A DNA stretch of 64,000 bases from positions 33,499,722 to 33,563,721 of the forward strand of contig CM050654.1 in assembly GCA_027574665.1 (NCBI GenBank). The letters run 5' to 3'. Positions 52,901 to 64,000 of the stretch are shown here, in pieces. Position numbers and translations under genes: made by a program. Source of the DNA: Rhynochetos jubatus (Eukaryota; Chordata; Aves; Eurypygiformes; Rhynochetidae). Under the pieces are notes generated by a model. That model saw only the letters and a program-made list of their open reading frames with translations, had not been told where the DNA came from and ran no database searches. Within the stretch, counting starts at the first letter, position 1. Each line of letters starts with the position of its first letter.

Positions 52901-52960
52901 AATTTCTAGTGCAGAATCTGACCCTCAGAGATGCTGTCTTTGAGAACTAGCTATCTAGAT
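43916..52960. other. Unannotated non-coding stretch
   Basis: No gene or named repeat is recognised. 43.9-44.9 kb is richer in GC than its surroundings, and 46.08-46.48 kb has a 135-codon minus-strand frame without family similarity that I treat as chance. Short A and T runs occur at 51171 (A11) and near 51993. Confidence 0.5.
50821..50838. repeat. 18-base palindrome
   Basis: CCATACGGTACCGTGTGG is self-complementary with a single T-G wobble, and its core ACGGTACCGT is perfect. Possibly chance. Confidence 0.6.
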
Positions 52961-53110
52961 ACTTATATTACTCCCAGCACTATGATATCTGGGGGCCTTG
53001 CAAACGTTAATGAACTTATCCTCACAACCACCTTGTGAGGCTGGGAAGTTTTAGCATCGACTTTAAGGGAGTACAACCAGGCCCTAGGCATGCAATAGCA
53101 GCCACAGAGG
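52961..53110 (-). mobile_element. MIR/CORE-type SINE, best preserved copy
   Basis: CTTATATTACTCCCAGCACT at the left, then GGCCTTGCAAACGTTAATGA, ACTTATCCTCACAACCACCT, TGTGAGGCTGGGAAGTTTTA follow the reverse complement of the amniote MIR 3' half almost continuously ('TTATATAGCACCTTTCA...ACTTTACAAACATTAATTAATCCTCACAACACCCCTGTGAGGTAGGGAAGTATTATTATC'). Similarity fades after about 53075. It is the clearest SINE in the window and the best sample for dating. Confidence 0.78.
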
Positions 53111-53365
53111 AGCTCAGAAGGAATCATGCTTGCTTCAAACAACATTAACTACTTGTTGGATAATAGCTGGGGATAATGGCACATACAGTGTCTGGTGGGT
53201 TGCCCCTCTCCCATAAATAATTTGGAGGAGAGAGCCTGTGAAACTCCAGTGAGAGAGGTTTTGAAAGGAAGTAGGGGAAATAATACTGCTGAGCTATGGA
53301 TTCCCTTCTCTCCTCCCTTCCCATCATGAAAGCCTGATGACTTTCAGTCATTTGCAGTTGTAGAA

Positions 53366-53391
53366 ATATGCGCATGTGTGCGCGCGCGCAT
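53366..53391. repeat. 26-nt strictly alternating purine-pyrimidine run
   Basis: From ATATGCGCATGTGTG through CGCGCGCGCAT every step alternates purine and pyrimidine, including a CG-rich core. It is a strong candidate for Z-DNA and contains six CpG steps, unusual in this CpG-poor window. Confidence 0.85.
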
Positions 53392-55154
53392 CTGCTTGGA
53401 AATGAGGAATGATGTCAAGGTGGGGAAAAGAGCATTAGATACATTTCCTATGGGTTCAGACAGATATGTAATGAAAATAAAATATTTATATTTTTGACTT
53501 ACTTTGTGTCCAGTTTCAGTTATATTGCTCACTGCAATAGCCATCAAAATGAAACCTTCTGTCAACTCCAGTGTGTGAAAGAGCTCAGCCTGTATATGTG
53601 CAATAAGCAGCCACCTTAAATTCTCAGGTGGGAATTGCACAGGCACCATTGGTCATTTTTCTCCATCAGAAAGTCACATATCCCATACAGGTGTGGCATA
53701 CTGTTTGAAGGAGAAATGACTTTTGCACATATCCAGTTCACCTTTTGGGATGTAATTTAAGAAGGGACTTTTTGTAAGACATAGTGCATATTTGGGCACA
53801 AAGGAGGAAGCAGCCTGACAAACTGAACAAAGCAGAGACATTTTCTGTCTCTCCTGAATGTAAAAACAGGGAACTTGCAAAGGACAAGCATGCTTCATAA
53901 ATTCCAGCTGCTGTCACTCAGCGCTGGAGAGGAATACAGGGGAATATCTGTTACAAACAGGCACCACAATGGTGGTTTTTTTTTTTCCTCCTTCCTGGCA
54001 GTCCAAGGCAGATTTGCGTTTAACCCTACTCACTGCGAAAAGCCAGTGGCCGAACCCATTTCAACTGTTCTGGGAACAAAATGCTAATATGCAGTAAACA
54101 GCCTCAAAACTGTTGGCAGGAGGAAATCCTCCAGCTCTGCTTCTGCAGGATGGAGACCTGGAGACCTCTGCAAGGGAGTCTCCAAAATCAAGGGAGTACA
54201 TATACACAGCTATTTCACCCCATATCCAGAGGGACTACACCTCCAGACCTTCAAGGACGTCTAATATTGTCCTCGCACTACAGAGGACCCTTTGGTGCCT
54301 GTTCGCGTTAAAGTGCATGCTGGTCCCCAGAAATTTGGTTGCAGGACTGGGGCACTAAGTGGTAAATCCATAATCTAATCAGCAATTTCATTTCTACTCC
54401 ACAAAACTATCATCCAAACGAATTATTTCTGCATTTTTGCAGTCAGACCCTCTGAGTTACCTTTTTCCCTTGTCTTCCTAGAATGGGAGATTTCAAGATG
54501 TTTTAAGCATGCTGCTAAGATGCACTTAATATATTGTACGTATGACAAAGAAACAGGGAAAAAAGAAGTTACTACTCCCCCTGAGCAGCTAAAAAACACA
54601 CCGAGATTCAGCAAAAAGCAAAACACGGCATTTGAGCTTTTCTTGTCAGGGAGGAGGAAGTTGCAGATGTCATTTTTCTGTGAGCTGTGTTGTACAATTC
54701 CTTAAGGCTCTTTTGCTGTTGTTTTTAGTTAATACAAACCCCCCCACCGACTGCAGTTGGAGTTGCACGTGTGGAAAAATGACAGGATGAGCAAACAGCA
54801 GGAAATTCGACAAGCTGGCTTGATTAAGCTTTCGTTGAGCTTTGCAGCACCTGCCTATCTATCTGTTCCCTTAAGTGAGGAGGAATTACTCCTCGCTCCT
54901 CCCTAGGTGCTTTCCTTGGCATGGAGTAAGGGATGAGGACAACACACTCTGTGCTGGGATCTGGGGAAAGGGCTAGTTAGAAAATATTATAGTTATGGTA
55001 TTTTTTGAATAAAATAATCTACTCTGTTTTTCCTGGGAATATTTTCATAAAGCAGCTTTCATATGTGTCCCCACAATTCTGAGACTGTTGGCTAGAGAAT
55101 ATTACTTCAATTTTTAATCTCTCTGGGATAGGAATTTCTTTTCTTGCCTTTTGC

Positions 55155-55195
55155 TGACTACACAGCAGCTAGCACAATAAAGTGCCTGATTTCAG
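55155..55195 (+). mobile_element. Possible amniote SINE tail fragment
   Basis: CAGCAGCTAGCACAATAAAG then TGCCTGATTTC resembles 'CAGCGCCTAGCACAATGGGGCCCTGATC'. The match is too short for a firm call. Confidence 0.25.
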
Positions 55196-56499
55196 GTAAA
55201 GAAAAAACACCCAGTGCAAATGAGTAAGAAAAAATAAGACAACATTGATAACTTTGAAGCCAGAGAAAGAAATACACAAAACAAGATCCCAGGTCCTCAC
55301 AGAAAAAAATTGGGGACCTTACTTAATGATCATGAAATTGACTCAATATATACAAAGTGTTTTGAGGTATCTCTAAAGGGAGATGGTATGCAGCCACAAT
55401 GTAGCCCACGGGGACTTTATGCCTACTTAAAGACAAACCATAAACTAACATCTATTTTTATTCCTTGATGGGAGCCAAAATTTCATCCTTTGTTATTACA
55501 TAGTTCCATTCCCCCGTATCAAACATTTATGCCACTGTTTAGCACATCACAAATAGCAGCCCCTGTTCGATGGGGATGCGCAGTCTGGGAGTTTATCAGA
55601 GGCACATTGTTAAAATCTGACTGAAGGTCTGACAATTTCAACATTGGATTAAATCAACCATTAGCTCCTAAAGAAGTGGAAAGGCAAACCCTGTCTCAGT
55701 TAAATACATGAAAGCGTATGAAATTATTGCCATATTGTTCTGCAATGAATTTGTGATTTATTATACTCTTTCTTTTTTGAGTTGAGAGAAAGAAGGTTTT
55801 AGTTCACACTGGCTTAAACCCCTAGAGTCTAAAATGTTAATGAACATGCAAACAAGTTTCGCTTACAAAACTGTATTGTGTTAGGTGGTTTGAAATGAAA
55901 CTAAATCTCTACCCATATTAATATGGTAAAAGTGAGCTTGCTCAAAACATAACACACATTCCTTTAATTCATAACAAAGGGTTTGCATTAACTCTGACCA
56001 TTTGATTTCTTTGAAAAAAAAAAGCAGATTTAGCAATGCTGGAGTGCTTTCTAAATTCATTGTAGCTTTGCCAAATTGTCTGGAACAAAAACATAATGCT
56101 GAAAATGCTCTAATGTTTTATTTCAACATTTTAAAATCGCTTTTTGCACTTAAAAAGTAAAGCTGCTTTAAAAAGCTTCTTAAATCTGGAAGAATTTGTT
56201 CAATGTGAGACACTTGATTCTGCAAAACTGTTGGCAAACCACAAAACTGTTTTTTCAGGGAGTTTTAATTCCTCTGGCTTTAATGAGAAATCAATTCTGT
56301 ATTTAGAGGATAAACACTGTTTCTTACTAGCATTAGTATAAAAACCCTAATAAAGATAAGTCATTTCCTACACACAACTGTCAGCAGGTCTTGGCCTGCA
56401 AATCTACATGAAAACTACCCTCACTGGGACTTCAACTTACATCTTTTATGCCTGTTTTTCCCTTCACAAGGACTAGGCTACATGAAATGAACTTAATTT

Positions 56500-56514
56500 T
56501 TGTTTGTTTGTTTT
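56500..56514. repeat. (TTTG)n short tract
   Basis: About three to four TTTG units. Simple sequence. Confidence 0.75.
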
Positions 56515-57613
56515 CAGGGACTGGGCTAAATTTAACAATTCAGCTTTAAATCTAGATTTCAAACCTTTAAAATCTGCGTGAATATTTTTTTAATAACTAA
56601 AACCTTCCCTGTTTGTTCAAGCCCTCCTCCTCTGTCAGTCTAACATTACCAGCAGTTTTATAAGCCCCAGTCTCCTCCTCTTTAACACGCTGTGTGTTTC
56701 CTCTTCATCTCCTGCATGGCAGGGTTTCTTTTCCAAGGTAGGGCATGTCTTCATCTCCCTCTTCATCTTTGTCTCCACTTGGGGTGTTATCAAACCTAAT
56801 AACATTTGTCTCTAAGTGTGGTAAGATGCATAACCTGGTAGAACACTCCTACTTTCAGGTAACAGCACCTCCTAACTATTTTTCCTTCATTGTCTTCACA
56901 AGAATGAAAACGTATGGATGAGGCATCCTAGTAGCCTTCTCATCTTTTCACATACAACCAGTATGTCATCTTAAAGCACAGAGGAATTAAGGATTATAAA
57001 TCTTTCATCTGTTCTATAAAGGAAAGGAACGGGTCTACAAGCAGGGAGAAAGAGAACAAAGCGAGGCAAAGTTTTGAAGACTACAGTTGTGAAAATAATA
57101 TCTGAGGAATATACAGACCAGGTCTATAATTACAATCTCAGCAAAAATAAAAGGCATTCAGCCAGCTCTTTGGCTGATGTAAATCTGCACAATGTACAAA
57201 AATCATTAACACAGGGAAGGAGCTGGCCAAGTGCCTTCAGCTTGAGGCTTAATATTAATGATTCAGTAATCTCTGGTCTCTCAGTGATGGAGCTGGGCTG
57301 ATATTCACCAGGTGAAAACCCAAGCCCTCAACTTAAAATCAAGGTGCCTATTGCATACCCCAGGTAAATTCTGTGCAACTATTGCTCAGAAGAAAACCCC
57401 AGCACCCAGTTATTGACTGTTACTATTTCACTTGAGAGTGTATAAATCTGCCTGCTTATCCTGGGCTCTGCTTTGAGAAAGCTCAGCGTACTCGTGCATG
57501 GGCAGTTATCTGTTACCTTCTTGAATTGCTGTTTGATATTTTATTGGCCACCCAGAAGGGTGATAGAGCAAATAAAGTGCTGATGTTAAAATGCAGCTCA
57601 GAAAGAGCATTTT

Positions 57614-57653
57614 GGTGTGTGTCTGTGTCTGGGTGTGCACATCTGTGTGTGTT
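57614..57653. repeat. Degenerate (TG)n tract
   Basis: GTGTGTGTCTGTGTCTGGGT then GTGCACATCTGTGTGTGT, an interrupted TG repeat. Confidence 0.8.
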
Positions 57654-60600
57654 TACAGGATAACCTTTGCAATGAGCATGTTAAGCACAACTGGACCTGA
57701 ACGACAGAACTGTCAACTCAGCCAAGAGTTCATTATTTTCTTCCACAGTTTGGATTCATGCTGAATTAGACCAAAGCAAAAATCCCCTACTTGGACAAAT
57801 GCTGCTAAAAAGTCATTGCAGAAGCTCAAATCCCCATGTTTTCAAGCAGCCCAGTTTCTCGGCATCTTTCAGATGCTCAGCAAACCTGACACTAATATCA
57901 CCCGGACTGGCAGCACCAGGCTCCAACCTCACTGTGCCCTGAACCTGGATTCTACCCGAGACTGGATCTGTTTCCTTTCCTGCAGCAGAGCTGGGAGACA
58001 ATCTAACTCCAGGTGAAATTCTCAGCGTTTCTGCAAAAAAAGATATTTTTTCTCCCGGAAAAAGACTTTTGTTGTTGTTGTCCAGGGTATGGGCTGTGAG
58101 CCGAATTCTACCTTGGTTTGCGCAATATTTCTCTGGATGTAACAACTACCATGAACTTCATAATGTCCATTAAATTTCACCATTTCTGCTGAAACTGTCA
58201 TCAGAATGTTTCTGAGCAACCGACCAACCTTTCCAAACTTCAAATCTGACATGCTTTGACTGTTTTCACAGCACATTTTAAGTTCCTTTGCCCAAATCTC
58301 TTTGCCCCTACAAAAAGATATGGCACCATCTTCAAATATATTTTACTTAGAACTATTTCCAACAAAACATCATGTTCTACCAATGGTTTAATTCTCACGT
58401 AAATTTGTATAAAATGCATCATATTGAAACTAGCACAAATTTTAGCGCATGTAGTCAAGTGCTAACTACATATAGGAGGCATATGAAAGCATTCTGGTGT
58501 AATTTGAAAATTGGTCTGTTCAGGATCAGCTAGACTTTAAAATCTGGGATCACTTTGGGTGTTCCTCAGCTGAACTGGAGCCATAGGAAGCACAAAATAG
58601 TAGAGGCTGCTAATATAGAGCTTGTGAATATTCAGTGCACTTTAGCCTGTGTCAGTGCATTTAAAGGCAGTTTGTAAATCAACTTCCCATACTGTGACTT
58701 ACATTGCTGTGTCCAGAAGTTTAGCCAGGGCAAAGTTTCCAAAACCAACAGATACCAATGCCTTATTCTGGATACTTCAATGCTAAATAAGAGATGAAAA
58801 TTAAATCTAAATGGTTTTAAAATATTTGCAGTGTATCTCGATGTACAGGCTGTGAATGAATGAGAACAAGGGAGGCAAAATCAGACATTCAATGTATCAA
58901 ATGTAATAAATCCTCTGAGGCTAATCAGCTCTCCTTCCCCCACTAACCTCAGCCCCACGCTATGCCAAATAGTGAAAGCAGATGTCTTATGAACAGGTAA
59001 AAAACAATCTGAATTCCCATTCCCCACAACTGAAACAAAACGTAAGGTTTGGGGTTTTGATTTGGGAAGCTTCCAAACTGAACTGCACGAGACATTATAT
59101 CCAAAGCCCTTCAAAGAAACAGCCCAAAAAGAGGAATTCACTTTAGCTGGCACAAGGAGAGAAGATCTATTGTAATATGGAAGAAATTCAAACGCTATAG
59201 GAGAACAAAATGACATTCCAAATTGCTGTGATTTATCTTGCCTTGCTTACCTATATTTCTTCAAAATCGCAAGCTAACAAACCCAGTTGTAACGCTTAGT
59301 ACACAGAAATCCTCCCCTTTCCCTGTCCCTTTTTTTCCCTCTAATTTTCTTTAAGGAACTGCAACCAAAAATGCTCCATCTTTGGACTTAGAATACAAAA
59401 TCTTTCCTCTGGAGGAAATACTATGGTCTTCAAATTATTGCTCTTGGCATCGACGTGCGCATAAAGAACGTGATTCTAAGGTGCTTCGCTCCTCGAGAGA
59501 ATGTAAATGAAATAAGAAAAATATTATATTGGAATAGCTGATACAAGAATTTTTCTGGTCTGTATGTGTGTATTACAGGTTCATTTTCCCGACTCCATAC
59601 TCCAGGAGCCTACCAGTGTGATTTACACCCATCACAGAGACAGGTTGGGGTAGCACAATATCATCCCGCGTTCTCTGACTCGTGGCCTGGTTAGCTGGTT
59701 TGAGATGAGCCGAATTCAGCAGACAGAAGCTGACACTTTGAATGGCATTGGTCCTATTTATGCATAGCATAAATAGCAAGAAATAGCAAGCTTGCTTTGC
59801 GTCAGACACAGCCTGCTCTTTGCCTTACGCTTTGAACAGACTCGGGCCAGGTTTTGGTGTGCCAGACAGGCAACTCTTCATCCAGCCCTTGCCAAACCCT
59901 ACTGCCAAAACCACAGCTGGGCACTTTGTCTGTAGCCGTCCTGGCAGTACGTGTTGGTGGGCAACCCACTCCCCCTGTGCAGAAGACCAGGGACGACGTG
60001 TGTTAACCGCTGCTTGCAGTTACTCTGGGAGTAGCTGGAACAGCAAAACGACTCGGTGAGGCTGCTTTTCTCTGCCTCAATTTTCTGTCCACTTAAAGGC
60101 ACTTTAGGACCAAAATAATGCTGCCAGGGAAACAATGTGTTAAAGGTTACAGCAATGTGACTAGACAAAGCTTAAGGTGATGATGAACCATTTCCAGCCC
60201 TTCGCAGGACTGTGGAGCATCCATACATTGTTAACAGAGTTTTGTAAAGGGATGTTGGAGGTATTTTCAGAAAATGGCTGAGGTGAATGTCTTTTTTTCC
60301 TCCTCCTTTTTCTTATAATACTCATCGCTGGAGCAGGTCTCATACCTGCATCTGTACAATTGTCTCTACAATACCTTCTGTTATTTGGGGATCTGTGGGG
60401 GAGATAACTAGCAGGAAAGGAATCTGATCTCAGTGGGTCTTTGTGAGAGTTTTGATGCAACCTTTAGCTAATTAGTTTCATTTAATATAAATTCTCATGG
60501 CTGAAGTTCTCAAGAGACAGGAGGACTGTTCTATGAAAGGAAAAAGCTCTTATCCTTAGCAATACTTTTGTATGCTCTATCTTCTTGGGGGAAAAGGGTA

Positions 60601-63459
60601 AGAGGTAGGCTGTGAAAGGCCACTGTTGCCAGAACAGGGTTGGAGGATTGGGTTTTGTACAGTCTTTCCTGTGTGATGTAAGAAAATATTTTGTAAAATG
60701 TGTACCCAAAAAATTCCCATTGATTTGTAGAACAAAATGAAATCACCTGAATAACTGTAGAGACTCCACCCAGTTGAATTGTTGCTGCATTGTAGTAAAC
60801 TTTTAGAGTCATACTGACTATAACATCACTATGAAAAGTTTCCCTGTTGTGCCTTCCCTTGACCACAGCCCTTACAGTCAAGAAAAAGCTCCAGAAACAG
60901 AGGCGAGACCTGAATGGAAACCTTGAGGAGTCAGATCTGCTGCAATAGTCACAGGGAGGTCGGGTGAATTTCTGTAGGTAGCTGTACTGCTCAGCCTGAG
61001 ATCCTCTGTGTTAGCTGCTTCAGACGAGCCCTACGAGCAGTAACCTGGACATGTTTATGTAGTATAGGTAAAGGAAAAACAGAGAACCACATTCCTGTCT
61101 GATGCTCAGAATATAAATCTGTCAGAGGAGCCTTCGGAAGAGATTTTGGCCAGGGAATAATGAAGTGAAGGATCTGTAGGTGAGTACAGATGACTTAGTA
61201 AACTAACGTAATAGCTGATTGGGGAATTAGCAGCACTGGGGAAATTTGGAACGAAACATACCCTGAACTTCCTCTGTGACTCTGCCACTCGAGTTCGCTG
61301 AACGTGTTTCCTTAGAATTAATGGAGATACAGTAGAGAAAATGATCTGTTGCAGTTTGGCGTTTGCATCAGTTGCCAAGCTGCTTCGCTCCTGCTTCCAG
61401 CTTTGGGTCAACAGAGAGACATGCTGGCTGAGCGTTTGCACTGTGCCCTGTAGGCAACCATGGTGGGGTGGGGGTGGGAAAGGGCCAAAATAAGAGTCAG
61501 GCTCCCTCTTTTCTATTGAAACTCAGTCTGCGTTAGAGTAGGGTTGGCACAGGGTAAGCGATGCTCAACTAAACCTGCAGCAGCTTGGAAAGCCAAACCT
61601 TGACACACAGGAATAGATTCCTTTTCTACTGCAAGTCCACTCCAGAGAAGAACTGGGATTTAATTGATTTAAAGTGAAGCTAGATTTATTTAGTTAAAAA
61701 GGAACTTGATTTGTAGCTGGTTGTGATGCTAATCTTCATGATCTTAAGATAAATTGAAAACGACATGGCAAAGATGTCACCCTACTTCATAAAGCCTGAG
61801 CTTCCTAGGCTAAAACACAAAGCAGTGCAGAGGAACATATTCTACCTTTGTGCTCATTGCTCAAAGATTTTCCAGTAATCAAACACAACTAGAAAATGGA
61901 AAATGCTTTTCTGAAAACTAACACTGTGCTATAATTTTCTTTTTGAGTGTTTATCCCTCATTCTTCTCACCACTTTCTTAATCTCATCTCCATATATTTT
62001 CATTCCTCTTTCCCATCTTCTTTTCACTCATTTCCTTAATCCTATGCCACTGAGTCCCTCCGTTCATTTTCCTGCTCCTTTACTGCTATTAATTCTCCCC
62101 ACCCAACTGTTGCCTAGGTTAACTATTCTGGTTAAGCAGTAGGATTGGAAAAACCAGCACTTATTTTGAGAAGACCTTTTGGGGAAAGAGGATTCATACT
62201 GTAATCTCAGGTGAGGGTCTAAACATTTCCCAAATTCTCTGACCCCTAAATATGAATATCATTTGACTTTGAATAATGAGCTATTCGTTCATCTCTATAT
62301 AAAACCTCATGTATCCTGACAGTTCCCTATTGCCTTCCTGTCTGAAGTGGCTCAGGAGTATAAATTATTCTAGCGAAGGTTGGCAGTAATTTATGCTCAA
62401 TAAATTGACTATAGATCTGCTTGTTTCAGTAGGTAGCATGGGAAGGACTTATACGTTTTGCTAAATTCCCTCATTTGTTCTCGGATGGACTACTTGCCAG
62501 GCTGGGGCTGATCGTGAGTCCCAAACTGCAGTGATAGGCAGGTTCTCGTGTGCCTTCCGTAAAACTGCTCCTGTGAGTAGCAAGTTACTGGTGTAAGGAA
62601 GAGGTGGTCAGGCTGGCCACTGGAAAGTCATTGGTACAACAATGTGGAAACTGGAGGTCATATTTTGCAAAATGTGTGAAGAGTAACTGATGAAACGGAG
62701 ATTAAAAATGGCTGTTCTTAAAAAAAAACCAAAAAAACCCTTACTTTAACTGGCAGAAGTTTACTGTCTCTCTTCAGACTGATTTTTCCCAAAAGCACAT
62801 AAAACAGTCTGTGTAGCTTCTTTGTGTTTTGTTTTTCTTTTTTTTTTCCTTTTTTTAAAATGTAAAATGGACTAGTCCCTTTGTAGGACTTCTGCAAGAA
62901 AGGGCGATACGATCCTTTTGTTAAGATGCAAAATACAGAAAGTAATTCATCACCTTTCAAGTACAATTTATTCTGGGTCAGGGAGAAAGGTTTCATTCAT
63001 GATCATTAGGTTTTAGCAGTGCAGATGCTGGACATGATGAACCAATGAGGCTTATCAGGTGTGATAATCAAAAGAGATTTTCTTTTGTATCTGCTGTCAT
63101 TTCCTCTCTCTCGTGGAGAAATCTAGGTTTCAGACACTGACTACCATTTCATAAATATAGACATATCTCTATTGTTCTGTGTGGAAATTATCACCTGATA
63201 TTTTAAACAGAGTGATGGGAGCTATTATCATGCCTGAAGTTTGATGCAAGTTTTGAACTGGTATTCCTGGGCCACGTGGGAGCAGCAAGGGCAGCTGCTT
63301 CCTGGGCACAAGCACTGTTCTTTGCTTGCAATAGTGCCTATAGCTGCAGCAGCTGTGCTCATGCAGAGCAGTGGGCCAGGCAGATGCATCCCACAGCCCA
63401 CCTGTGACCAGTGGGCCCCAGGCTGGTTACCTTGCATTAAGCAGATGCACAGAAATTTA

Positions 63460-63660
63460 GGGCCAGATTCTGCTGCGAACACTGTACAGGCTGTGCAGCC
63501 TCACTGTAGACAAAAGTCTCTGTTTGGCTGTAGGGATCTGTGTGCAAGTAAAAATCCGGTTTATGGTAATCAACATAATTAAAGGGCCAACACTGCATTG
63601 TGGTGTAATTTTGGCTCCATTGAGTCAATGAAAACAGAGGTGTTGAATTCAATGAATCCA
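63460..63660. mobile_element. Possible palindromic MITE-like fossil, degraded
   Basis: Begins GGGCCAGATTCTGCTGCGAA and contains GGTGTAATTTTGGCTCCATT then GAGTCAATGAAAAC. These fit the 'GGGCCAGATTCTG...GGTGTAACTCCATTGAAGTCAATGG' motifs I remember from an amniote interspersed palindrome group. The two halves no longer pair well, so the call is tentative. Confidence 0.35.
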
Positions 63661-64000
63661 CAGGGCTGCCTCTTCCACCAGCCCAGCTACCCACATAGTT
63701 TAGCTTTGCTTGGCTTTAGTCTTATAAACTTTACTATTCGTGTTGCATCCGAACGCCTCACCCGTTAACGGCTTTGCAGCACGGTGAGATGCTCACAGTG
63801 AGCCTCACTGAGAGAAACGGAAAAGCAAAATACAGCACTAAGGGGGTTTGCTAACAATGTGTTTTCAGTGCTCGTCAGCTGTATAAGCTGAAGCGTCGTC
63901 AGCTCCAGGTACCTCAACTAGCCCAAATCACTGCGGGGCAAAGGCAGAAATGACCCTCTGTCAACTAAAAGCTAAACTTTGCAGATTAATATTGAAACCT

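Larger units (their letters stand above)
53392..63459. other. Unannotated AT-rich non-coding stretch
   Basis: No gene is recognised. Apart from the short tracts listed separately, it holds pyrimidine-rich patches at 56.6-56.8 and 61.95-62.06 kb. Confidence 0.5.

Noticed and set aside
1-64000. Endogenous retrovirus, CRISPR array, rRNA or bacterial operon
   Set aside because: No paired long terminal repeats, spaced identical repeats, rRNA core motifs or dense long frames were seen.

Overview
The window looks like about 64 kb of vertebrate nuclear DNA with no recognisable protein-coding gene, RNA gene, CpG-island promoter or bacterial-type feature. It is AT-rich, and the reading frames present are short, without codon structure, and what chance predicts. 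The only ancestry clues are old, heavily decayed interspersed repeats. These are CR1-type LINE fragments, three of which still show readable traces of the ORF2 reverse transcriptase protein, and MIR/CORE-type SINE fragments of the kind shared by amniotes. There are also short palindromic MITE-like fossils that I remember as common in reptile and bird DNA. I see no primate or rodent SINEs, no young L1 and no recent repeats. This fits a sauropsid, most likely a bird, in a gene desert or a large intron. The species and chromosome position cannot be read from the sequence.

Layout. 0-6.4 kb is unannotated AT-rich DNA with a (TTA)n microsatellite, a T16 tract and a small CpG-dense patch near 5.2 kb. 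6.4-8.6 kb holds three palindromic MITE-like fossils and a strong hairpin. 9-12 kb has TG/CA-rich simple sequence and a MIR-like fragment. 13.5-14.2 kb has a SINE tail and a CR1 reverse-transcriptase fragment. 17.2-17.4 kb has a perfect 15-bp inverted repeat overlapping a splice-site-like micro-exon candidate. 22.1-25.8 kb has two CR1 pieces and a MIR-like piece. 31.6-32.0 kb has a CR1 3' end followed by a G21 tract. 38.3, 43.8 and 53.0 kb carry MIR/tRNA-SINE fragments, the last being the clearest. 53.4 kb has a 26-nt alternating purine-pyrimidine run. The right end has a possible further palindromic fossil at 63.5 kb.

There is no operon or pathway to describe. Almost all dated elements lie on the minus strand. 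If a full repeat search confirms this, it would fit an intron of a plus-strand gene, but my detection was by eye and may be biased. I found no clear undescribed biological system. The most useful leads are the hairpin/micro-exon candidate at 17.3 kb, the palindrome cluster at 6.5-8.1 kb, and the possibly interrupted CR1 at 22-25 kb.
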